DNA from: Isoetes taiwanensis
Lineage: Eukaryota > Streptophyta > Lycopodiopsida > Isoetales > Isoetaceae
Assembly (NCBI GenBank): GCA_021234155.1
Contig: JAJEKV010000053.1
Location: 9,683,798 to 9,747,797, forward strand
Length of the DNA: 64,000 bases
Direction of reading: 5' to 3'
Below the pieces are notes generated by a model. The model did not search any database and had not been told where the DNA came from. It saw nothing but the letters and a program-made list of their open reading frames with translations. A program made the translations under genes and the position numbers. Every line of letters starts with the position of its first letter. Positions within the stretch are counted from its first letter, which is position 1. Shown here piece after piece: positions 36,140 through 48,139 of this stretch.

Positions 36140-36339
36140 CTCCCATTCTAACATATTATTCTAACAGAATGCATAATGCAGAATGCAGAATGCAGAATTC
36201 AAAATATGAAGCCAGTGAATATGAAGGCAGTAGAATATAATAGAATAGAATGAAATAGAGCAGATATATAATAATAATACTCCTTGTTTAGTTCAATATT
36301 TAGTTCATTGTTTTAGTTCATTATTTAGAGCAGATAGAG

Positions 36340-36600
36340 GAAGAGCTAGTGAAATAGAATAAGAGCAGATACAGCAAAATCATATAAGCAAGATCATAGA
36401 GCAGATAGATCATAGAGCAGATAGATCATAAATCATAGAGCAGATAGATCATAGAGCAGATAGATCATAGATCATAGATCATAGATCATAGATCATAGAT
36501 CATAGATCATAGATCATAGATCATAGAGCAAGATCATAGAGCAGATAGATCATAGATCATTATTTACTTCATTATTTTAGATCATTAATTAGAACAGATA
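36340..36600. repeat. GATCATA minisatellite
   Basis: Tandem GATCATA heptamers, at least nine in a row around 36,460-36,525, mixed with GATCATAGAGCAGATA units. No gene is seen between 36,140 and 36,830. Confidence 0.9.
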
Positions 36601-36829
36601 GAGGAAGAGCTAGTGAAATAGAATAAGAGTAGATCATATAGGCAAGACCACAGAACAAGATCATAGAGCAGGATCTATATATGAAGGTGCTAGGGCAGTT
36701 TAGGGCTGATGCATGTAAAAGTCTAAGCCAGAAAGCACTCCCCTTGATTAAACCTGAAGCTCATATAGTACTTTAAGTAAAGAACAGGAAATACTAACCT
36801 ATTTGTGTTCTGTACCCGAGAATTGAGCC

Positions 36830-37330
36830 TTTGCCTTTGAGCCGAAACCAAAAAATCGAAAACCAAAGTTGATTTGATTCGAGAAGCCAATAGCAGATGA
36901 TTTGAGCCTTAAGAAGCCGAGAAGAAGCAAACCGAGAAGCCGAGAAGCTTTAACACAAAAACAAAAAACCAGAAAACTTTGTTATTCAAAGCCAGAGAGA
37001 TTGTAGAGAGCCGAAAAGCCAAAAAAGCCAGAGACATTGTACAGAGCCTACAAACCTTTGAGCCGAAAACACCTTTGAGCCGAAAACCCTAAAGCAGATG
37101 ATTGTAGAAGCCGAAAAGCTCGAAAACGATAAAAGCAGATAAAAAGCAGATAGAAGCCGAGTTTAAAGCATATAGAAGCCGAGTTTAAAGCAGATAGAAG
37201 CCGAGATTGAGCAGATAGAAGCCGAGTTTAAAGCAGATAGAAGCCGAGAAGTCGAGATTGAAGCAGATAGAAGCCGAGAAGCAGATAAAAGCCGAATTTG
37301 GAAGCCGAGATTGGAAGCAGAAGCGGAAGC
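36830..37330. repeat. AGCAGATAGAAGCCGAG repeats
   Basis: Irregular tandem units of about 22-25 bp, densest at 37,130-37,310. A long ORF on the opposite strand is a shadow of the repeat. Confidence 0.8.
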
Positions 37331-37529
37331 CTGGAATTGGAAGTGGAAGCGGAAGCGCCTGGAATTAGCCTGGAATGCGAAAAGTTCGAAAGTGAGAGAA
37401 AGCAGTTCGAAAACGAATGCTAACTTCAAATAATAACTGCCTTCAAAATTTCGTACCGCGCAATTATCACTGCCGCGAAAATTTATTACAAAGATTTTTT
37501 GTTTTAAGGACCGTGACTTTAAAAGTTTA

Positions 37530-37810
37530 AAAGTTACGAGTTAATAGTTAAGTTAGTTGTTAATAGTTATAAGTTAATAGTTAATAGTTAAGTTATAAGT
37601 TATAAGTTAATAGTTTAAAAGTTATAAGTTAATAGTTAAGTTAGTGACCTTAAAACTAACCTTAAAACTTTTAACCTACAATAACTTTCCAACCTTAAAA
37701 TTTCTAACCTATAATAACCTATAATAAACTTCTTAACCTTAAAACTGCTAACCTATAATTAATAACCTTAAAAGTTGTTGCTAAGGTTATTATAGGATAA
37801 AAGTTAGAAG
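37530..37810. repeat. TTAATAG/ATAAGTTA low-complexity repeats
   Basis: TA-rich short tandem units. No coding signal between 37,330 and 37,980. Confidence 0.75.
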
Positions 37811-37995
37811 GTTATAAGTAGAGGGTTTTATTTATATATAATGTTGAGGAAAATAACTTGGGGAATCCCATTATATAAATAGAATGATCAAATAGAATAA
37901 GACATATATGAGGCTTTCATTTATGAACATGTTAGTGAGAGGTTATTTGGATATGCTAACTTACTATATGTTTTTATGCATTCTAGGTCAATGGC

Positions 37996-38540
37996 ATGCA
38001 AAATGCTAAAAAAAAAGCCCCCAATGATGCTGATCAAGGCAAGGAAAAATCCCCAACTAATGAACATGATGGCCAAGGAAAGGAAAATACCTCAAACGAT
38101 GTTGATGATGGCAAAGGAAAGGAAAAGACTCCAAATGATGTTGATGATGGCAAAGGAAAGGAAAAGACCTCAAATGAAAAGGATGATGCCAAAGGAAAGG
38201 AAATTGTACTTTTATACTCGGGTCGATTGGAAAAACAAAAGGTCAAGATCCCGCATGCATGCAACAGAGGCAAAGGGGAGAAGGGATTATTGTTCTAGCA
38301 GATCCTATCAATGCAAAGTGAATGATGAAAGATTAGGGGGACAAAGTTAGGTGTGGCAATCTCAAAATTATATGACAATTGGAAGGAAAAGGGTTCAGGC
38401 AAACAAGAATGCCTAGCTTGTGTGAAGCAACTAGAGGTTCCAACTATTGTTGCATGTCCTAGAGACAAGATTCAACCTGAGGGGAACTACACGCTTCCTA
38501 TAGATGTAGAACCATTGTCAATAATGTTCACACAAAGGTA
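37996..38540 (+). pseudogene. Transposon gene fragment with 39-bp coding repeats
   Basis: The frame starts at ATG 37,996 and contains four tandem 13-residue units of the type NDVDDGKGKEKTP (about 38,050-38,205). It continues with VLLYSGRLEKQKVKI and stops at 38,298. A related reading continues in other frames: LGGTKLGVAISKLYDNW and then VKQLEVPTIVACPRDK (38,353-38,541). Lys/Asp-rich repeats followed by such a domain occur in plant transposon ORFs. I suspect a DUF8039-type context, without proof. Overlapping frames of similar length are shadows of the repeat. Confidence 0.35.
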
Positions 38541-38967
38541 GCAAGAGGCCACTTCCAACTTTCAAACATTATCCCACCAAAAGATGCAAGTCGATTATGA
38601 TTGTTCTCCAAGCTATGATGAAGGTTAGAGGAGGTGAATGTTGTTGGGCTTCTTGTGTTAGAATGTTCACAATAGAGGAGTTGGTGGGAGCAAGAGCTAC
38701 ATATCAGGAACATAAGTGTGATAGCAGAGGAATTTCATGTACACCATATTTGGCTATGCAATTCGTGATGAAAGATCAAAGAAGAAAAGATTCCCATTGA
38801 ATGGAAAGTGGATATGTTCAAAAGCATGGATGGCTATACATGGAATTCCAACCTCTTCTTGGCACAACCGGCAAAAAGAGACATGAAAATGGTAGTAAAA
38901 TTGCATTGCATGGGAACACCGGCCCCGTAAGGCCTACCTCAAGAACTATAGTCTGCAAAGGAAATAT

Positions 38968-39373
38968 TTGAAAGATATGTGGATTTCATTGCGTAAAAAC
39001 ATGCCACATAAGAGTAAGAAGGATGAACAGGGTAGAGTTATTGTTGAAAAGAGATTGCCATCCCATTGTACCCAGAAGAGCATATTAGAGGAAATAAATG
39101 CATTGCTTCGGGAACTTGGAGTGGCCTCTATATCCCAGCCCAGTTTTAGTAGGCTATGGAATAAGCATTTCAAGCATGTGACCATAGCAACTTCAAACAA
39201 CTTTGCCAAGTGCAATTTATGTGCTAAGTTGAAGGAGACACTAGATAAGACTGTGCAACCAAGTCTAAGGGCAAAGATAAGGGAACATATGAAGGACCAT
39301 ATGACAGATCAACTATCATGTAGATCAACTTATTGGATGTGGAGGACCTTATCTGCAATGGAACCTAATAACT
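38968..39373 (+). pseudogene. DUF7869-like transposon protein fragment
   Basis: The frame includes QPSFSRLWNKHFKHVTIATSN, NFAKCNLCAKLKETL (CxxC) and REHMKDHMTDQLSCRSTYW. The pattern F..vW...f.h..i.....F.kC..C......H...q...R..Y is that of the N-terminal region of DUF7869-type transposon proteins in plants and other eukaryotes. It is cut by the LINE insertion near 39,373. The sequence from 38,560 to 38,967 looks like further broken coding of the same locus. Confidence 0.45.
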
Positions 39374-41403
39374 ATGGACAGTTTACTAAAACAATTGTAT
39401 AAATTATATCACGTAGCGGGATTACATGAAGAAATGGATAGACAAGGTGATAATCTCACTTTCTCATATGCAGACACACTTGAAGGGCTGAAATCACTTT
39501 CGTGTGGCAAGGCAGCTGACACACTTGGGTTGATGGCCGAGATGATAAAATGGGCTGGTCCAGCTGTAACCAGTATAATCACGAAAATGATGAATAGAGC
39601 GTTGGTTGAAGGCTTCCCGCACACATGGCAAGTCAACAGAGTGGTACCAATCCATAAAGCAGGAGATGTTAGCGACCCAAGCAACTATCGAATGATCATG
39701 GTAAGCAGTCTGTTTTCAAAATTATTTGCCAAGCTTATAGAGATAAAGTTAAGTGATTGGGCAGAGATGCACAATGTCAGAGCATCAGGACAAGCAGGTT
39801 TTAGACCTAACAGGTCTACACTAGACCACATCACCATGAGAGCAGTGACAGATGCTGTGAAGAAAACTAAAAAGCCGCTCTTTGCTTGCTTTGTGGACCT
39901 CACTAAAGCTTTTGATATGCTAAGAAGAGGGAACATTTGGGAATATATGGATCACATAGGGGTGCCACAGGAGCTCAGAAATGCAGTATCAGTACTATAT
40001 GAAAAAGTGTTAGTAAGTCTATCTTTCCCCCTAAACAAATCATGCAAAGCAGAGATAATTAGTAACATTGGAGTGAAGCAAGGATGCCCTTTATCCCCCA
40101 CATTATTTGGGATATACATAGACCAATTAGAGATGTGGATGCAGAGGCGTAGCGGTGGGGGGGCTACACTTGCGGGATACTTGCTTATTCTACTCTTATA
40201 TGCAGATGATATTGTTATCTTTGCTCGGAGTCACCACGATATGCAGAGGCACTTGGAGGCATTAGCCAATTTCTGTGATGCTACTAAAATGCAGGTGAAT
40301 TTGAACAAGACTAAAATTCTCATTTTTGGAAAACAAGTTCATAATTTCCACTTCCAATATAAGGGAGAAGAGGTGGAAATAGCAGACACATATAAATATT
40401 TAGGTCTTATAGTGGACCACAATTATGGGTGGAATAAGGCAGTTGGGTACGTACAGATGCTGGGATTAAGGCACTGTATGCAATGCAGCAGAAATGCAGA
40501 AAAGCAGGGATTGTGGACTGGAAACTGAAGAAAATGTTATATCAAACCCTGGTCAGGACGGTTGTGTTATACGGATGTGAGGTCTGGGGGGCCGGGCTCT
40601 CCCAAGAAATGTGGAAAAGAGTTGAGAAGATTCAAAAGAAATTTCTTCTGGCAGAATTAGGGGTTAAAATGCAAACCCCGTATCATATGATGTTGGCTGA
40701 AGCAGGGATGGAGATGTTAGAAGCTGAAGCACTATTTTTGACGCTCAAATATGTGCAAAAAGTCCATGATATGGATGCTGACAGGCTACCGAGGCTCGCA
40801 ATGATACAGAGTAGCCTTAAGGGATGGTATAATGAAGTGAGTAAATGGTTGGGTAAGTGGGGAATGGTGCTAGAAGATATGCCACCAGAGGAGGATGAGC
40901 TAAGGGAATGGGTCTATGCACATATCAGAGAAAAATCCTGGCATAACGCAGGCACGAAAATGGCATTTTACAAAAAAGAAATTAATCCAGCACTTGGTGA
41001 AGCACCGCATCTCTCGGGTAAGTTGTCTTACTTTAAAAGACATTTATTGTGCAGACTAAGATTGAGTTCACATCATTTGGGAGTGGAGGTTGGTAGATGG
41101 GGGAATCTCTCCCGAAACTTACGTACCTGTAAAACATGTGGAGCTGATGTACTGGAAGATGAGGCACATCTCATTTTTCAATGTCCTGCATATGAAAATT
41201 TAAGGAGAAGGATGGGTATTACTACCAGGATCTCTTTATATGAGTTCTTTGCGCTGCCAGCTGCAACTATTAGTGACTACTTGATAGAGGTGATGAAAGT
41301 GAGGGATGTGTCAATAAGAAACTATAAACACCTACTAGAATTATATGAGAAAGAGAGTAGTGAGACTAATGGTGCCCTGCTTGAGGGTACATTAGAGTTT
41401 TAA
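39374..41403 (+). pseudogene. LINE copy 3 ORF2 (reverse transcriptase to C-terminal finger), one frameshift
   Basis: The first frame (39,374-40,528) holds SLSCGKAADTLGLMAEMIKW, VPIHKAGDVSDPSNYRMIMV, GQAGFRPNRSTLDH, ACFVDLTKAFDMLRR, GVKQGCPLSPTLFG and the catalytic LLYADDIVIFARS (YADD at about 40,196-40,210). A frameshift near 40,440-40,480 moves the reading to a second frame (to 41,403) with VVLYGCEVWGAGLS, SSHHLGVEVGRWGNLSR and the finger CKTCGADVLEDEAHLIFQC (about 41,133-41,187). The endonuclease is missing through 5' truncation. One frameshift and no stop in over 2 kb argue for recent insertion. Confidence 0.9.
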
Positions 41404-41430
41404 TTATATGCAAAAAACTGATTTGTATAT

Positions 41431-41460
41431 CGTCTTCTAGACCTGATGGTCTCATAGACG
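41431..41460 (+). other. LINE 3' hairpin, copy 3
   Basis: CGTCT...AGACC-TGAT-GGTCT...AGACG, both stems intact, placed between stop codon and tail. Confidence 0.78.
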
Positions 41461-41481
41461 TGATCTATAAAACATTTCATT

Positions 41482-41596
<115 letters not shown>

Positions 41597-41598
41597 AC

Positions 41599-42671
41599 GT
41601 GATGAATGCGGTTTGTGGATTAACAGGTATGAAAGTCAATCTTAAAAAGACTAAAGTGATGATATTTGGTACTCTCAAAACCTCGGACTTTCTTTTTACT
41701 TACAAGGGGGAAGAGGTAGAATTGGCTTCCAGTTATAAATACTTGGGTTTGATTATTAACCAAAATTATAGATGGAATGATACTGTGGTTAACAAGGTAA
41801 ATGGTGGCATGAAAGCTTTTTTTGCCATGCAAAGGAAATGTAAATCTGCTGATATATTCCATTTTCCGCTGAAGAAGCTCTTATTTAAAACATTAGTCCA
41901 AGCAGTGGTTCTGTACGGCTGTGAAGCTTGGGGACCAGGATTGTCCCAATGCATGTGGAAGAGGGTAGAGAACATACAGAAAAAATTTTTGCTGGCTGAA
42001 TTAGGGGTCAAAATGCAGACAACGTATGCTACTATGCTTGTAGAATGTGGGATGATGCCATTGGAAGGGGAAGCACTATACAGGCTTATGACCTATGTAA
42101 GAAAAGTGTCAAATATGGGGGAGGATGCTTTACCAAAGCTAGCTCTTGTGGAAACCACTCATAAAGGATGGTTTGCAGACACTAAGGACTGGTTGAGAAG
42201 TGGGGGATGAACATAGAAGATTTGCCTTTTACCAATGATGATATCAGGCAGTGGGTGCATAAAAATGTGCAGCAATGGATGTGGCAACAACCGGGGGTGA
42301 AGGCCGTGTTTTATAAGGAAGCAATGAATTCTGAGATGCATGAGTTGTCTTATCTATCCGATAAGTTATCTATTAAATTGCGGCAGATGATTTGCAGGAT
42401 TCGCCTAAGCTCCCACCATTTGGGTATTGAAGTAGGAAGATGGGGAAAATTTGCGCGTGACAAAAGGGTATGCAGAGTTTGTGGAACAGATGAAATTGAA
42501 GATGAAGTCCATGTTATTTTACACTGTCCAGCCTATCAGGGTATCCGAATGAAGTATGATATAAATGTAGAGACGCTTGCATCATTTTTTAAACTTCCCT
42601 CTACCAAAGTAGGGAGGTATTTATCAGAAATGCTACAAATGAGAGAGTTAAGAACTATCATTTTCTACTAG
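41599..42671 (+). pseudogene. LINE copy 4 ORF2 C-terminal fragment, one frameshift
   Basis: Frame one (41,599-42,210): GMKVNLKKTKVMIFG, SSYKYLGLIINQNYRWND, VVLYGCEAWGPGLSQ. A frameshift near 42,200 leads to frame two (42,207-42,671): LSSHHLGIEVGRWGKFARD and the finger CRVCGTDEIEDEVHVILHC. The polymerase palm is missing. Close in sequence to copy 3 but not identical. Confidence 0.87.
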
Positions 42672-42740
42672 ATGAATATGAAAGTAATGAGAGAGAAGAG
42701 GAGGATGATATTCATTTGGACATGTAATACTGGTGATGAA

Positions 42741-42770
42741 CGTCTCATAGACCTGATGGTCTCGTAGACG
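42741..42770 (+). other. LINE 3' hairpin, copy 4
   Basis: CGTCTCATAGACC-TGAT-GGTCT, then CGTAGACG; both stems are intact. Confidence 0.78.
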
Positions 42771-42840
42771 TGATAATTTAAATATTCTATTCTATTCTAT
42801 TCTCCCTCCCTCCCTCCCTCCCTCCCTCCCTCTCTCTCTC

Positions 42841-44670
<1,830 letters not shown>

Positions 44671-44684
44671 CCCTCCCTCAAACC
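44671..44684 (-). promoter_or_regulatory. Polypurine tract
   Basis: The minus strand reads GGTTTGAGGGAGGG directly before the 3' LTR. Confidence 0.8.
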
Positions 44685-44690
44685 AACAAC

Positions 44691-46878
44691 TCAACCATGA
44701 TCAGAATCAGCTTCATATCTCAAGATCTGGTCCTTCCTTCTATGTCTTTGATTATGCCTTACATCACACCGGCATATCCGTAAATTAGGAACTTGAACAT
44801 AGAGTATTGTTCTTTGCTTAGCTGCTCTCCATATTGAGATATTCTTGCTTATGTATCTCATCACTAAATCAACTAAGATAAGCTTCTCAATACTAGCAAT
44901 AAGGATTGATGTGCATGTGGCAGCCCAAGTTAGGTATAGGCTTGAATGCTTGTAAGTGGATCTGCTCAAAATCCTTCCTGCATATTCATTGCTGAACTTT
45001 GCTTCACTGCAGCACCTTTCATCTCCTTTGTATTCTTGTATAAATGGGTCTGCCTTTCCTTGTTGTGCACTGTGTGCACCTTCAGTTTGAAGCTCTAAAT
45101 AATCTATGCTGCTCATATTCACTACTCCCTCCCTTGAGCAGCAAGATTGAGATTGTATGGGTCCTTTAGAAATCAAATCCGTACCTTTAGAATAAGCATA
45201 ATCCTTCTCCAATTCTTCTCGTCCTTCCAAATTGATTATGCTGTTGGACCCTCCCTGGTTTGTTGCAGGAGTAGTAATGTTGTCTACTTCAAATATCTGA
45301 AATCTGTCAGCAATTTGATTCCTTGCAATATCTGCTGCTCTATAACTGCATTCTTGAAGTGTGCCCTCAGACTTAGATTCAGCCTTAGCACTAGCAGATT
45401 GGACCCCATTGAATTCTTCTACACGTGGAGCCTGCTGAACCACCATCTGTGCATCTTCCTCTGAATTTTCTAATAGATAATGTAGTGCCTGCGGCTTCTC
45501 TGCATCTTTTCCAGAACCATGGGCATGAGTAAGTCTCGCTGCTTCAATCAGGACAACTCCATACAATTCTATGATATCCTTGCAAGTTTGTACAAGTATC
45601 ATTTCTGGCTGGTTCTGCAATGGCATGGGCATCTCCACCGAGCTTTTCCTTGGCTGAGGCTTCAAATTCAGCCTCTTCTGGATCATTCTCTCTTCTGGAT
45701 CATTCTTGAGATCTTCCACAGTAACATGCTGCAAATTCCTCTCTGTGACAAACTTATTTGCTCCTCCTAGGTTGCATTGAGCAGGGGCACATGCATGGAT
45801 TTCTGCTGGCAATTCCCTTTGGACGTCCTCCTGTAGCGAGGAAATGCCATCACCACATGTGGGCTTCAACCGGGACCTTTTCTTCCTGAATTTTTAAGCT
45901 TGAGGCGTCAATCCTGTTTTCTTTGGCAATTTCAGCAGCCTTGTTCTTGGCATCCTCTCCAACAGTCATGTCTACAACCACGTCCCATAGAGCAATAGCT
46001 ATGGCAGTCCTAACTTCTGCAATAATTTTCTGCAGTCCCAATTCTGGAGGCATCACCGGCCATTTACATCTTGCTAGATGTACAGAGTTTGATCTGTGAA
46101 GCATCCCACCTGTGCAAATCTTTTCTGGAATTTGTCCATGTATGGCAACGACATCATGTATGGCAACGACATCCTTCTGGCTAATTCCTGCACTCTTATC
46201 TTTATCTCTGGCTTCTCTAAATGGCATCCCTGTTGCTATCTTCATCTGCACAGGGTTTTCTGCTGCGGCATCTACAATCCCAGAATTCTTATCTGCAACA
46301 TTTCCTGGTATCCGTGGGTCTTCATGGGCATGATCATCAGTCATTTTTCCATGCAATTGGTCATCAAATATGACATTTTCTTCAATTTCGACCTCAATCT
46401 GATCTTCTGAGACAATTTTCACTGCCCTATTCTCAGCCTCATCTCCAACGGCAAGAGAATCCTCAACAAGCTTCAACCCATCACTTATCTTGGTCCTGGC
46501 TTCAATCTGGGTGCCTTCAATCTGCCATAATTTGCCATATCCATTTCCACCGGTCCCTCTTCTTCTAGATTTTTCACCAATGTCTTCCGGCATCTCTATT
46601 ATTGGGGGTTTCTTGGCCTCTTCAATGATGACATCATCATTTGCAACGGAATTTGCAACGGAATCTTGTATCACATCAACACACGAAGATCCCCTTGATG
46701 GATCTTCACTGGCATCAACGACACCATCTTCCCCATCAATGCTTGCCGGAATACAGATGCATGCAATAAATTTTGCTTTCACTTTGGCTTGAAATTTCTT
46801 CAAGCCTTTCTTCAATCTAATAAGCCCCTTTCTGGATTTCCTGAATTGGGGAGGCGGCTCTCCCACTTCCTCCTTCAT
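44691..46878 (-). CDS. Long unrecognised ORF of the non-autonomous LTR element, one frame change
   Basis: ATG at 46,878, 28 bases inside the primer site, opens a 342-codon frame. It overlaps a second frame of about 390 codons (45,869-44,691), so one frameshift (mutation or programmed) would give roughly 720 residues filling the interior. The start is basic (RKSRKGLIRLKKGLKKFQAK) and is followed by a Cys-containing hydrophobic patch. The rest is acidic, rich in Glu, Asp, Ile and Val, with loosely repeated phrases such as VGDEAENRAVKIV and VGEDAKNKAAEIAKE, hinting at internal duplication. A hydrophobic stretch near the end (SILIASIEKLILVDLV) may be membrane-inserted. No gag, protease, polymerase or known host domain is recognised. 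It could be a captured host gene or a novel accessory protein. Confidence 0.55.
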
Positions 46879-46905
46879 AGCTGCGTCCCAGGATCTAAGA
46901 GCACG

Positions 46906-46920
46906 CAGGCTCTGATACCA
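46906..46920 (-). promoter_or_regulatory. Primer-binding site
   Basis: The minus strand reads TGGTATCAGAGCCTG directly inside the 5' LTR, complementary to initiator methionine tRNA. Confidence 0.88.
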
Positions 46921-47260
<340 letters not shown>

Positions 47261-47261
47261 A

Positions 47262-47640
47262 AAGAAATTCAACAGGAGAATGCGGCACTATGTTCAGGTA
47301 TGTCAAATAAGCAGAGTGTTGATGCGGGTTCAGATGATGGCGAAGACAACATATCATGGCATGAAGTTATGCGGAAGCTCGATGCAGTTACAGAATATCA
47401 ACAGGGAGAGCACTGAATTTATGTATTGCAGGGATGGCTAAGGAAGAGAAGATATGCGAGCAAAGGTAAGAGGGTTGTTTGATCACATTTTACAATGTCA
47501 AAATGTTCAGATTATGGAAGCTTTTAGAGTGGGAAAACGAGGGGATAAACCATGATAAGATAGAAGTACTGTAGAAGCGTTCAATGTTAAAGGGGCAATA
47601 GATATGGACCAATGAGGATCTTTTAATGACACAAATGCAA
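47262..47640 (+). pseudogene. LINE copy 5 ORF1 remnant
   Basis: KEIQQENAALCSGMSN is followed by an acidic stretch and WHEVMRKLDAV. After a stop comes NLCIAGMAKEEKICEQR and, one base shifted, GLFDHILQCQNVQIMEAFRV with GKRG. The last part has the RRM order seen in LINE copy 1 ORF1 (NIRLIGIP...). Broken by stops and by the nested insertion. Confidence 0.6.
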
Positions 47641-47648
47641 CAGCGTAA

Positions 47649-47692
47649 AGGAAGGAAGGAAGGAAGGAAGGAAGGAAGGAAGGAAGGAAGGT
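47649..47692. repeat. (GGAA)n microsatellite
   Basis: Tail of the antisense LINE end; 44 bp of GGAA units. Confidence 0.95.
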
Positions 47693-47700
47693 TCTTTTAT

Positions 47701-47730
47701 CGTCCGCGGAGGCCAATCGGCCTATGGGAT
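47701..47730 (-). other. LINE 3' hairpin, copy 6
   Basis: AGGCC-GATT-GGCCT inner stem. Compared with AGACC/GGTCT of other copies, both arms changed together, so pairing is kept. Confidence 0.75.
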
Positions 47731-48139
47731 CCCAATTACATGGGTGCAGCAAGCCCATTGCTACCCGGGTTAAAAAACCCCCCCTTAGGAGGGAAAAACC
47801 GTCGCAGCAACAAGCCTGCTGGCAGCTGTACAAATATACATATACACATGAATTTTCGGCACCTCAGGTAGGCGGCCAGGGGCAGAGGTGAGTCCGCAGA
47901 TCCAAAACCTCCTGGAGGTAGGAGCCAAGGGATCGAACTGACGGCGTACTGAGTAGCTCGTGCAGGGGCAGACCAGGTCGCACCAAGAGAATGTAGCGAG
48001 CCCGAATCTGACGATAGGCTGGACAGCTCTGGAAGGCATGGCTTTCATCCTCAAAAAGAAGAAGCGAATAAAATAAAAGAGGCAAAGCAAGCTGGGAAAC
48101 GGGCATACTGGAAAGGGGGCAAGGCAATAATAGAAGCAT

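Larger units (their letters stand above)
47641..48047 (-). mobile_element. Antisense LINE 3' end (copy 6) nested in LINE copy 5
   Basis: On the minus strand EDESHAFQSCPAYRQIRARY and PSVRSLGSYLQEVLDLR (48,047-47,862) match the end of a LINE ORF2 of the subfamily seen at 60,838-61,510. The 3' hairpin (47,730-47,701) with an AGGCC-GATT-GGCCT stem follows, then a (TTCC)n tail (47,692-47,649). Confidence 0.82.
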
